A stretch of DNA of 64,000 nt, taken from assembly GCA_033439765.1 (NCBI GenBank), contig JAULSN010000003.1:4464001-4528000 (forward strand). Reading direction: 5' to 3'. Below the pieces are notes generated by a model. The model ran no database searches and was not told where the DNA came from. It saw only the letters and a program-made list of their open reading frames with translations. Made by a program: the position numbers and the translations under genes. This document shows positions 21,614 to 33,385 of this stretch, piece after piece. Positions within the stretch are counted from its first letter, which is position 1; each line of letters starts with the position of its first letter. This DNA is from Lasiosphaeria ovina (lineage: Eukaryota > Ascomycota > Sordariomycetes > Sordariales > Lasiosphaeriaceae).

Positions 21614-24600
21614 TCAACCACCAGCATCAACATCAACCTCCCTAACCCCAGTTCTAACACCAGGAGACGCCACGCCCAAGGCATCCCCCCACAATTGCTC
21701 CGCAATCTCATCCGCAGCAGCACCTTGCTCAGGCCAGACGACGCGCGCCAGCATAGTGCGGGCCGTAGGCCAGTCAGCGACACCTGCGGCGCGGCTCCAC
21801 ACACGCAAACGCTCGGCGAACCAGGCGCGCATGGACGGGACGTACGAGTTCTCTTCTTCTTCGTCTTCCTCTTCCTCGCGGACCTGGGACTGTGGTTGTG
21901 ATTGTGGGTGTGATTGTGGGTGTGATTGTGGGTGTGGTTGCGGGTGTGTCTCTTGGGCGAGGAACCCGCCGCTGCTGCTGCTGTTGGCGTCCTCGTCACT
22001 GGATGAGTCTGAGCCGGCGGCGGACTCGGCCGAGGAGTCTGACGACGATGCCGGCTGGTTCGGCCATAGCTGGTTTGAGCTGTTTGTGAGTCCCGCCGAG
22101 GTGAACCGTGGCTGGCGCGGGTGTTGCGGTGGCTGTGTCTGTGAGACAGAGGCGGCGTTTCTGGCCGCTACTTTTCTGCTGTCGCTGCTGCTGCTGCTGC
22201 GCGTGCGGCGGCAGCGGCGCGAAGAGGGCTCGTCCGCGCCCGTGTCGTCGTCGCTGGCGTCAGTTCCTTGAGGCGGCGGCGGCTGCCCGCCGGTGAACAC
22301 GTCGTCTGGCCGCCGCACAGCCGCCGCCATTGTCAGAGCCCCCATGGCGACCTGCCACAGCCACAGCTCGCTGCTGTGGGCGCCCTGGCGCATGGCGGCC
22401 TCGGTATGACTAATATCAGCGCGCAGCGTGTCGAAAAGCAACCGCAGCAGGTGCGGGTGGATGGCTGGCTTTGGCTCTGCCGCCGCGTCGCTGCTGTGCT
22501 CGCCCTCGTCGTCGTCCCACAGCGGCGCCAGCACGACGTGCAGGTAAAGATAGCCTGCCGTGGCCCAGGCGCGGCCGGTGAAGGGGAACACAGTAGCGGG
22601 CAGCCGCTCGTAGGGGTATTTCTGCCGCGGCAGGGCTGCTACTTCGTGCTGGTGCTGCGAGAGGCGGGATCTCGCTCGGCGGGACGCTGTCGGCGCCCCG
22701 TCCCCCCCTACTCCTCCGCAAGTAGCCACCACGATGGTCTCTAGTGTGGGAGACTGGAAAGAGTGCGGGTCTGGCTGGGGTTTGGCGTGGCAGTCGGCTG
22801 GCGGGTAGAAGAGCCGGCTGACGGTGTACGACTCTGTGTCAGCCAGCAGGATGCTCACGGCGTCCTTGACGAGGTGGCGGTCGTCTGGTGGCATGTTGAA
22901 CACGGTTGGCACGCCGCCGGGCCGGGGCGGCAGCAGCGGGCTGTTTCCCCTCGACGGGCTGCCCGAGAGATCCGGACGGCACGGGCTGGGGGCCGTGCTG
23001 GCAAAGGGGGCTGCCGACACGGATCGGCGCCCGTCGAGCGGCGCGCACAGCGAGGTGAGGCGGCGCAGTGCTATGGCGAGAACCTCGGCCTCGGCGTCCG
23101 ACTTCCACGCCTCAATGTCTGGGGTTGTCGCCAGGTAGAACGGCGACAGCTGGGTGGCGAACGGCGCCGTCGAAAACAGCGGCCCAGGTGGCTTCGTGTA
23201 GTGCGGCCGCTCGTGAGTCGCGAGCTCTGAGTCCTCGGCCACGATCTGCTGCACCTCGTCGCTCTGAAGCCGCCGAGCCGCAGCTACGAAACTGCCGGCC
23301 CTGTGGACAGCACGCACTGTGAGACAACAGGACGTAATAAGAGGAGTCAGGGGGGGTGCCGTACATGAGGATGATTCTCTGAAAGATGCCGAAATATCGG
23401 TGCTGCCACTCCTCCGGACGGTCTTTGTCCACCAGGGTGAACAGCCCATTGAGATGTGCTTCTGCTGCCCCGATGTCGCCCATTCCGCTCTATGCGAGAA
23501 ATCAGAATCAGCCGCTCTCTACGCTCTGTGACTAAAACCCACGACAACAACAACAACAACAACAACAATAAAACCAAACACCAGAAGAAAAGGAATACCT
23601 CGGTGAGCGCCAGGGCGGTGATAAGCGCCAGACACCCGTCGCTGGCGGACTGGACGGGGTCCGCGATCAGGCCGTTGACCTGGCGCATGGCCTCGAGCTT
23701 GTGGTGCAGATACGTCTCTTCCATGTCGGTGGCCTGCAGCGGCCCGTACAGCCGCGAGTAGTTGAGCGCCGTCATGAGCAGGAACGCGCGGAACGTCCCC
23801 GGGCATGTCAGGGCCATGGCAACGCTGTGAGGGGTCCGTCAGCCTTGCGTGCGATGCAGTGCGGTGCGATGCGCAGTAAAAGAAAAACGACAACCAAAAA
23901 CGCACAATCGACTGTTGGGGTTCTGCGTCGCCGCAGTGTAGCTGAAGATGCGGTAGTGAGCGACTAGGGAAGGAAAACCCGGGCAGACGATCAGCATGTT
24001 GCTCTCGTGTCTTATTCGTTCAGGGGGCTGCTCACAGTGTTGGAACAGCTCCATGGACCTGTGCGGCATCTTCACCGGCAGCGAGTCAAAGGGGTCGATG
24101 GACGAGGACCCTCCGGGGGCGAGCGGTTGGGGATGGAGCTGCTGCTGCTGGCGTTGCTCGCTCGTCGTCGGAGTTCTGGTCCCAGACCCAGATGCCACCG
24201 AAGCAGCCTCCGTGTCTGGGTAGCCGCAGTCGCCGCCGCGAGTGAGGCAGTTTGTGCTGCCCAAAGAGAATCCATTGTCAGCTCCATGATATCGCAACAC
24301 GGGTTGTCTCGTCATAACATGGCAGCTGGCAGCAGCCGCCGTTTTTTTACGCTCCCTCCGCCTGCGTTGTACGCTTCTTCTGAGGAACTGATCGCATAAT
24401 ATTCCCCGTGATCTTGCCATATTTGGGACGACTTGTGGGCTAGGGGTTATTTGGGAGGGTAAATAGTGCAAGTGGTGCACGTAGGAATGCCAAATAAGCT
24501 TGTTCTGCCGCATGCAAGGGCTGCCTGCTCGGGTGGCCCGGGGATATCGTGGGCACGACGGGTTGGTTGCTGACAGGGGCTTACCAGACTGGCTTCACCT

Positions 24601-24697
24601 CATCACATCTGATATGACGTTGCTTGCACGTCGAGCAGCCGTTGCGGCTCCTCTTGTGCGCACGGCGCTTACGACCGCGCTGGTTTTCCGAGGCCAT
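21614..24697 (-). CDS. Zn2Cys6 fungal transcription factor
   Basis: Six exons (24697-24585, 24256-24036, 23963-23906, 23824-23599, 23489-23365, 23300-21614) encode 809 residues. The N terminus is basic and followed by a complete zinc binuclear cluster: Cys at 21, 24, 31, 38, 41 and 48 with C-x2-C-x6-C-x6-C-x2-C-x6-C spacing. The fourth cysteine codon is created by joining exon 1 to exon 2 across a 328-nt intron, which fixes that splice. A middle region of about 100-300 resembles the fungal-specific factor domain (helical, for example RSMELFQHF and MALTCPGTFRAF). The C-terminal part is low complexity: Asp/Ser-rich, then HPQS repeats, then an acidic Glu run, and finally a helical tail. It should bind CGG-type DNA in the nucleus as a regulator. 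The target genes are unknown; the adjacent decarboxylase is only a positional candidate. Confidence 0.85.
21893..21950. repeat. 12-bp microsatellite in coding sequence
   Basis: The unit TGATTGTGGGTG is repeated on the plus strand and encodes HPQS-like tetrapeptides in the transcription factor on the minus strand. Copies decay at both ends. Confidence 0.8.
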
Positions 24698-26324
24698 GCT
24701 GCGACGGGTCAGTAAGGCGCCCCGTCGGGGGGGTCTAGATAAGGAGGCGGCCTTTGGCAAGAGCTGCTTTTGATCTAGATCCTCGTTCAAGGCCCATGCC
24801 AACAGCACCTGCTGCTGGTTGCTTCCGAACAAGGTAACTAATGAGACAAGTGTTGATATTGGTTAGACGACGATACGATATATACTCTGGCCAGGTGAGC
24901 ATCTGTTAGACTCAAGACTCGCCGAGAAGCCCAAGCCTTCAGGGCAGACCAGGGTCCTTCCTTATATGGCGGCAATTCGACTCGGCCATGACGCCATGCC
25001 ATATTCTCCGCGGGCTCGCCAATGTGGCCACTGTCATTCTAAATGACATAGGTCTTCCCCTTTGGCATCCGTCCATCGGGACACGGGCGATCTTGAAGAC
25101 CGACGAAGGCAACAAAAACAGCGAGCCCACAGCTGCCCGGCGCTGACTCACTGTCTAACGACCGGCTCCCGTGACGGCAAGTTCATCCATCCCAGAGGCT
25201 CTGTCTCTGTATGTGTTATCCCAAGGATGTGGCGCGCAAGAGAGGAGCGAGGTGTTGATGCTGGAGTGTCCAACCCTCCGAGCCCCCGTCGTTCCAACGA
25301 CTTCGCCGCGCTCCTTCCAGAAGCATGCGAAACAGCAACAAACGCCTGCATGTGGTTGGGGCTGCTTTAATGTCAAGCAAGCCCCCCAAGTCAGACAGGG
25401 GCTTGGCGCAGCCCGTCACCCGCGGTCCAATGGGGAGGCTCGCCATCATCGAACAATGCGTTTTGGCCTCTCTCAAACCTCACTAGTGCCGGAATTTGTA
25501 AGATATCAGCAATGGCTAGGCTAAGCTGGCGTCCCACCAAAGTAGCAAGTCTCGCGGGGACCATGATAGCTACGACTTGGAAGTACGAAAGATCGGAGCT
25601 TGGGACGTCGGGACCAGCGCCGGTCTCCGGCCAATTAAACCACACCTCGGCGCTAAATGTGGGCCCCGGTAGGGCTTGCCTCGGGTCGTCGACCCCGGGT
25701 TGGTGGTAATACCAAGCCTGCAGTGTCGGGCTGTCATACTACCTCAACACACCCTCGAGAAAGGTACTGGTCGCAACGCTCCGGGCCGCCCCCGATGTAA
25801 GTGGGTCTCGATAAGAGATCCGAGGCTCTGTTTTGGCCGGCGTAATCACCGGTTTGCCGACTTGCTACTTTTGTGCTGATTTAGGTCCTGATTTATAGCC
25901 GATGGCGTGTAAAGAAAGGCCGAGAGACGAATCGAAGGCTTGTTCTCTTGTGTCACGTCACTTTCGTCACCTCGTGTCCAGCAACTGGGTCACCGCCTTC
26001 TGCCATTCCTCGTCTCCCACCTCCATCAAACCGCAAACACCGGCTTGTGGGACTGCAAGAGGCGGTCAAAGATCGGGCAATTTCGGATCCAATGTCGACA
26101 TGACTTGTTTGGCATGTCGACGGCTCGCCCGGGGCATTGCTCGTACAGACACGGCTGCGAGATCCGCCTCAGAACAAAACTTCATATTATTCTTCATGTT
26201 GGCTTGGTGCTAGACAAGGGCCGCCCATCAGGTCACAGCCTGCTGCGCAAACTGAGACGTCATATTCCCTGGCCTTTTTTATCGTTCCATTACTTTATGC
26301 AATAGTCGTCCAGTTATACTGCCT
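24698..26324. other. Intergenic region
   Basis: This lies upstream of the Zn2Cys6 gene and downstream of the TRAPPC10 stop, both on the minus strand. It should contain the transcription factor's promoter. The overlapping short frames (for example 25155-25524 on both strands) look random. I see nothing else I can support. Confidence 0.55.
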
Positions 26325-29300
26325 TTAGACGACAGCCCTCCCGCCTCCCAATCCGGAGCGCTCGCTCTCCAGCACCAGAGGTCCTCCGCCAAGACCGCTG
26401 GCGTCGAGGCTGAGCGTGACCCTGGAACGGTCAGCAATAACATTGATAGTCTCTCCAAGATTGCGGTAGTCCGTCTCGCAATGGCCATGTCCAATGCTGA
26501 GACCTTGACCGTCTTCCTCCCCCCCTATGCTGCCTCTGACCTCGCGAATCTCCACGCTGGGATAAGGCAACCACCCTTCACGCAACGGCACCAAGAGCAA
26601 CGGAATATCCGCTTCAGTTTCGGGAGTCGACGTCAGGTCCGCGTCATTTTCCAAGTCTGACATTGCCGGTATGACAAAGTGGCCCTTTCTCCGCCCTCCG
26701 AGAAGCCATGTGTCTGCAGGCGCCGTGATCTCATACCCAAACTCAAGATCCCGAGACCTTGCAATGGGCACCGTCTTTCCTTGCACAGACTCGGCACCTG
26801 ATGTGTCCCATCTGCGCGTCCACCGGAGGTGCAGTGTGGCTGGCAGGAGCTGGTTGATGCAAACGGTTGGATGTCCTTCATTGTCTGTCAGGGACCCAAG
26901 CGGATCTTGGACCTGGCTATTGGCACTCTGGTCGATATGTTTGGGGGTGATGTCTATATCGGCAGTATGCACAATGGTAATCGGAGGTATGTCAACGGGA
27001 ATTATAATCGAGTTTGGCTGCACGCTTGCCGGCTCCGGGTGTGGCAAAAGAAGCTTGGGGTGGGTTTTTAGCCAGTCCAGCACGAAACTTGCCAGCTCTG
27101 TCGGAAGGCTTTCCCCCTGCGGTCCAAGCGTAGACTCGAACCCCGGGAATTGCTTGTCCCACTTGACGTCTCCAAGCATAGCTGTTTGTAGTTCGCCGAG
27201 AAGAGCTGCCTTCTCAAGTTCGTAGGGTGACAGCCCCGTCTTGACCCAGGAGAGAACTTGAGCCACAACCAGCTTTGAGTACTCTCGTAAAGGCGTCTTG
27301 CCAATATCTTCGTTGAGGGTCCTCTCAAACAGTGCTTCAATCTCTTGGCTCAATACGCTGTAGTAAATCCGTAGATATAGCGTCCGCTTAGCCTTGGGGG
27401 CAAGTTTCGAACCTGGCTTTCTCGTGATTTTGTACAGCAAGCTCGCGGGCTGTTTTGGGAAGACGACAATGGGGTGGCTCGGCGGCATCCCAAAATGGGA
27501 TTCAAAAATCTCAGACCCCACAAGCTCGCTCTTGAACATCCTCAGGGGGCTCGCACTGGCTGTAGAGACGGTAAATCTCGAGAAGAGGGCATCATGCTTA
27601 AAAACGTCTTGGACGTTGACAGCCAGCTCAAGAGCAATGGGAACAGACAAGGTCCGGGAAAAGGTGAAGCTTCCTCTGTCGGTTGAATAGGCCACCTCCA
27701 CTTTAATGGCCACGGTGAGCAGCTCATGCTCAACAGTGAATGGGAACCTGAGCCTGACAGATTCATTGGCCGGCACGGCTCCGAACGTGAAGGACCCGCC
27801 CTCGGATCGCTTCAAAAGTTGAAACGGGCCAAGAGCTACCGTCTCGGCGATCAAGAGTCGCAACCCGCCAGTCGCAGCCTTGATCTTGACTTCGCAGCTC
27901 GTGACAGTGTTCCAGCCAGTCAGCACCTCGAGATCTAGCGAGTTATTCTTGTCCAACTGGATATCTTTTGTGGCGGTAAGACGCGCGTTGAGCGTGCTTG
28001 TGCGCTGGTGGAGAGTGACACGCGGGCTCCTCAGGACGGTCGAGAGCTTATCCACAGGTTCTCCGACAGTCCGCTCATAATGCAAGCGCATATTACTGCT
28101 TGACAGGCGGATTTCATCCACTTCGTAGTTGCCTGCCATCATGGCCGTGCTTTGCAGTTCCACCTTGTTCCGTCCGGGCTTAATGGTCACTGGGCCTTTG
28201 GCTTGAAGCCAGATCTCCCTGTTTCCTCCGGCTGAGGGACTCGTAATCCGCAAACTGATCGTGTCTGCCTCAAACTCGTCCACAACAAGACTGTGGAGCT
28301 TCAAGAACAGAGAGAAGCTATCCTGGTTGTCGTCATAAACTGGGGGCCCGTCAAGTTCCACGTTGCCGAAGAAGCTCACCAAGGGGATGGTGACATCTTG
28401 GTCAAGCGTTGCCGAGACGGTTAGCAAATCCGTGAGAAAACCAGAAATTGCCGACGCTTCAGGGAACTGTTTCTTGGCTTTTTCTGCGACACGGAATCGA
28501 GACTTTTGCTGCAGCCTTTCCAGTTCGGCGGCGGCAGCCTTTGAGAGAAGCTGTCGAAGGGCTTTATTGACGTAGTCGTCCATTCTCTGGAGCTTCTTCA
28601 GGCATCGCGCATACATGACGAGCATGGAGAGCTCCAGAAGGCTCCAGCCACCCTCTCCGAAGAAGGGAATAACTCGGTAAAAGTAGAAAGCCGCCTCTCC
28701 GAATTCGCCAAGATGAAACTTTAGAACGGCAAGATCGGCCATGTTGGCCTGGACAGAGTGGTCGTGGCTCGCTACCGTGTAATGGCGGAGCGACTTGTCA
28801 GTCAGAGTTTCGTAGAGTCGGTAGAAGTCATCCTTGTTGTCAAGAGCTGTACGGAGAAGCTCATTATCCAGGCCGGCTATCGACGCCGGTGGCCGCACGT
28901 TACTCTCTGGGGTTGGCTCTTTCTTGTTTTCTCCGTCGTCAAGGCTGATGTCCTCCATATCGGCGACGCCGCTCTCACCGACCACAGGCACCGAGGACCA
29001 ACCATCAGACCAACCTCTCTTCTTGCCACACTCTTCGAGAATGTTCCGAGACAGCGCGTACAGCTCAGCTCTCCGCGCAGCCAGCTCTTCGAGGCCAGCC
29101 TTGAGATATGGGGTGGCCGCGTCGCCTTCGGGCAGGCTTGATCTCCGGCCCGGGCTAGGAAATCCGATAGGACTGAGCGGAGGATTCTGTCCAGCACGTA
29201 CGTAAAGAGAGGTGCTCCTCGCCGGGTGGATCATTGTCTTGGGCTCTGGTATGGAAGCCTTTGGCTCCTGTCCACCGGGCTCTGGGAAGGTAGACGGCGG

Positions 29301-31168
29301 AATAGGCAGTGCCTTGGTAGATGTCTGGGCCAATATTTGCTGCGCAACCGAGAATGCAAAGGACGCGACTATGTTATCGACAACCTCGGACAGTATCGGG
29401 TCAACAACGGCCGGCTCAGCGTCCCCGGCCCCTTCCCCCCGTTTTGCCGATGCCAATGCGGACATGAGATCCCTCCTGCTCACCTGCGAAACAGCAGGAA
29501 CAAACTCGAGCGTCCTCCTGCAGATCTCGGCCAAGTGCAGGAGATTCTCAGACTCGTCCGTCACCTTTGGCGGCGGGGCTCGAGGGGCGACGCCTCGCGG
29601 CACCAGTCCCTGCAGTTCCCTGAGCTTGGCCAACAGCTCCTCTCTGGTAGACGACGCGTTCCCGAGACGGAGGAGAAGGGACATTTGGCGGGCAAAAATA
29701 TAGCACCGAAAATCGAACAGTGAGACGTTATTTGCCAGAATCAGCTCGCGATACTGTTTTCTCGTCGCGCTGATGGGGATCCTGTCGAACAAGTCGGCGC
29801 GCCCCTTCTCGCTTGACTGCAGGTCCACGGCCTCCTCGTCGTCAAATTCCATGTTCCCTCGGGAAATATGGCGCATTGCCCTCTGGGCTGCCTTCTTGAG
29901 CTCCTCTGTGTAGGGCAAGAGGGCACCGCCGTGGGCTTCAGCAGAGCCCGCGATGGCTTGCGCCTGGATGATAGCGTCCAGGCCTACGCTGAGCTCGTCA
30001 TAGACAACCAGGGCGTCCTCAACGAGACCGACGCTCTCGAAGCCGCGGGCCAAGCCCTCCTTCAGGATGAAAAATGTGCAAAAGTTCCAGCCGGGAAGGC
30101 TTCTCTGGCCATCCCTCTCTTTGATGTCTTCCTCGTACTGGGTCACGCGTGTATCAAAGCTAGACAGGATGAGCTCCTTAATCTTCCCAATCAGATCTGC
30201 CCATGCGTTTTCGCTGTCCTGCTCAGTCTCTTGGTATCCGGTAGGAACGGCAGGCACCACGCGCGGCAGGAGGTCGTACGGCACGTCATTAATGCCGATG
30301 CGGATCTGCCTAACCCTGTCAACGGCGTTCTTGCTGGAGCTGTTGAAATCACTCCGCATCTTCTCGAGCAGGGTGTTCGAGCCGCCCCGCCACCGGGATG
30401 CTGCCGTCTTTGTGATATCTGAGCTCGAGTCCGGCGCTTTACCGCCCGTCATTCGAGGCTGTGTGGCTGCGACCGTGTTTGGGAGCACCACGTGGATGAT
30501 CATCCACTCGAAAGCATCGTGGTTCTCGGCATTGTTGACCAGCTTGCCCTGCGAGACTGGTGTGTTTTCCTTGAGCCACTCGCGTACCTCTGCCCGCGTG
30601 GTCGACTTGTACGTGTCATTGTCGTCGCATCTTACGAGCAGAATCTTGAGATACGGGGTGCGGCGAAGCCCAGGAATCTGGTGACGGCGCTCTTTGGGGA
30701 CGGCAGCTCCTGGAGGACGGAGTGTGGGACCCATTGTCTCGGTCTGTTCGATAGAGGCTGAACGGCCGCCGACCGGGGTGTTCTGGAAGCCATCATCGCG
30801 AATAGCTGGGCTCTCGGCGGGGGCAGTTGGGTTTGGGGTTCCGGCCGCATTTGCAGCTACGGTTACGGAAGGTGGCGCGAGTTGGGGGTGGTTCGGTGTT
30901 AGGGGTGAGAGGAGTTGCGAGTAGTCGGTACCCGTGGGCACGATCTCGACATGGAGGGTGTGGATGGAGCGCACCGGGCCTGCGTGGGACTGCCAGTTGA
31001 GGTCGCGGAGGGGAAGTCGCGGGATCAGCCCGGGGGCCAACAGCTTGTAGACATCGTGGGGATCGAAGTACTCGACTGCGCGCGCAACGGCGAATTAGAC
31101 AACGGCTTGGGAACAGGAGAGGAGAGAGAGCTACCTGTGACCTTGGACGACGACGAGGGCTGTTCCAT
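26325..31168 (-). CDS. trs130: TRAPP II complex subunit Trs130/TRAPPC10
   Basis: Exon 1 (31168-31135, eleven codons plus one base) is spliced over a 59-nt intron to a single large exon (31075-26325), giving 1594 residues. The splice creates the expected start MEQPSSSSKVT followed by VEYFDPHDVYKLL. The protein matches fungal TRAPPC10: an N-terminal region with VVLPNT and a FGEAAFYFYRVIPFF segment, a helical middle, and beta-rich C-terminal domains (about residues 950-1590). TRAPP II acts at the late Golgi as an exchange factor for Ypt31/Rab11-type GTPases in exocytic and recycling traffic. It is longer than the yeast protein (about 1100), as usual for filamentous fungi. It shares a 525-bp divergent promoter region with mri1. 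Confidence 0.9.
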
Positions 31169-31693
31169 GCTGGACAGCACTGGGCAGGTTTATAGCATGA
31201 CCCTTGCTCAAAATCGCATATGAAAATGTTGCTGGCCGGTTACTTGGCTTCAATTGGCACCAAGACACCTCAATCAATCCATAATACCTGAATGTTGAGC
31301 TGGTGGTTGTTAAGGGGTATCCAGGCCGGCATCTGTTCCAGCTCTCACCGCTTTCCCCAGCTCTTATGCCTAGGTCCGGCCCCTGTCAACCTCAGCTCGG
31401 GGTTTTTAGGCTGTGCCCCAGCGCAGATCCCCTCTTCACCCATCTTTACTACGTAGCGGCCGTTTTGAGTGCCCCACCCCACCTTGCCGCGGGGCATTGC
31501 CCAACAGCTTTTTGCAGGTGCGACTTTACACGTAGATGTTGGAAGCTTGAGACAGGCACTTCCAAGTTGCGACTCTCAAGATTCCCTACCTACAAGGAGT
31601 CGCAATTTCCTACTCGTTGCTGAACTTGATTTATTTTTCTTCCATTTGCCATATAAATTTTTCAGGTGATAGTTTCGCCCAGACAAACCCGCC
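31169..31693. promoter_or_regulatory. Bidirectional promoter region trs130 / mri1
   Basis: The 525 bp between two divergent start codons must carry both promoters. A T-rich leader with TTTATTTTTCTTCC (31629-31642) precedes the mri1 ATG. No specific factor site can be assigned. Confidence 0.5.
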
Positions 31694-32964
31694 ATGGCGA
31701 CTCTTCAGGCCATCAAGTATTCGCGGGGCAAGCTGCAGGTGCTAGACCAGCTCAGGCTTCCCCACGAGCACCACTACGACGAGATAACAACGAGCGAAGA
31801 GGCGTTTGACTGCATCAGGTCTATGAGGGTGAGAGGGGCGCCCGCGATTGCTATCGTTGCCGCCCTGGCCCATGCCGCAGAGTTGCACAATGGGAGCTGC
31901 AGTAAGTGAATTTGAAGCTGGTCCGTACCCTCGTTCGAAGGAGCTAGCAAGCAGCGCATGCCCTAACATATCATTGTCCCGCAAAAGCCGCAAACACGCC
32001 AGAAGAGACCATCGCTCACATCGACTCGCGGCTGGACTACCTCAAGCAAAGCCGGCCAACCGCCGTGGACCTCTCCAATGCCATTTCACTTCTCAAGGTG
32101 GCCGTCAGAGCCGCCGAGATCGACGGGTTGGAGCACCCCGAAGCCAAAGAGGCGATCCTGAACGCGTACATCGAGACCGCCGAGGATATCCTTGCGAGAG
32201 ACCTCGAGAACAACACGGCCATCGGCGCGTTTGGCGCTGGCTGGTTGCAGCAGCAGCACAATGCCTCGCCGGACCGCAAGATCTCGGTCCTTACCCACTG
32301 CAATACGGGGTCGCTGGCCACATCGGGCCACGGGACGGCGCTAGGCATCATACGCACGCTGCACTCCCGGGGGTTGCTCCAGCACGCCTACTGTACCGAG
32401 ACGCGGCCGTACAACCAGGGCAGCCGGCTGACGTCATTTGAGCTCGTGTTCGAGGGGATCCCGGCGACTCTGATCACGGACAGCATGGCGGGAGCGCTGT
32501 TTGCGGTGCGGGGGGCGGCCATGAACATTGGGGCCGTCATCGTGGGCGCGGACCGCGTCGTGCGCAACGGCGACACGGCCAACAAGATCGGCACGTACTC
32601 GCTGGCGGTTCTGGCCCGGCACCACGGCATCAAGTTCGTGGTTGCGGCTCCCACGACGAGCATCGATCTAGCGACGGAGACGGGCGCGGGCATAGAGATT
32701 GAGGAGCGCAAGCGCGAGGAGCTGACGCAGATCAGCGGCCCCGTCGTCAACGCTGACGGCACCATTGATACCAGCCGCACCGCGCGGGTTGCTATTGCTG
32801 ATCAGACCATTAACGTATGGAACCCGGCGTTTGACGTGACGCCAAACGCGCTGATCGATGCGATTATGACGGAGAAGGGGGCCGTCGTGAAGGGGGCCGA
32901 CGGCAAGTTCGACTTCAGCGGCGTGATGCCCGAGCGATGGGCTGCCCTTGTTGGAAAGGCATGA
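31694..32964 (+). CDS. mri1: Methylthioribose-1-phosphate isomerase
   Basis: Two exons, 31694-31901 and 31988-32964, give 394 residues, the expected size. The enzyme converts methylthioribose-1-phosphate to methylthioribulose-1-phosphate in the methionine salvage pathway in the cytosol. Diagnostic segments are [12 protein letters not shown] near the N terminus, [10 protein letters not shown] with the catalytic cysteine C174, [11 protein letters not shown], and [18 protein letters not shown] with the catalytic aspartate D258. These separate it from the related eIF2B alpha/beta/delta subunits, which lack the Cys/Asp pair. The intron (86 nt) has a GTAAGT donor. It is divergent from the TRAPPC10 gene. 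Confidence 0.95.
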
Positions 32965-33385
32965 GTGGTACTTGGGGTTCGTCGACTTGTGCGATATGCA
33001 GCAGATTTAGGGCCAGCATAGCGGAGAGATTCATGGTGTTTTGAGCTTCCCCGTTCTGACGTTGATGATATCCCGAAATTTAGAGTCAATTACCATACGG
33101 AGTAGGAAGGTGCTTTTCAACGAAATGGATGTTTCCGTAATTATTCGGGCATGCTGGTAATTTCACGTATTTCCCCTGAAATCCAGGGCGCAGCAACATC
33201 AGATTTTGGATTAGTTGGGGTAGTCTAGCTAGCGGATGACCTCATTGTGCCTCTTTTTTGGGTGCTGTAGATGGGATGGGACGCCCAACATCGTCTGAAC
33301 AAATTTGGGCACTTTTCTAGCGATTGGAACCCCCAAATTGCACCTCTTCGGGTAAACCAGAAACCTAAAAGAGGCAGACCCAAAA
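32965..33385. other. Short intergenic region
   Basis: This holds the mri1 3' end and the promoter of the M20 peptidase gene. Nothing else was recognised. Confidence 0.5.
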
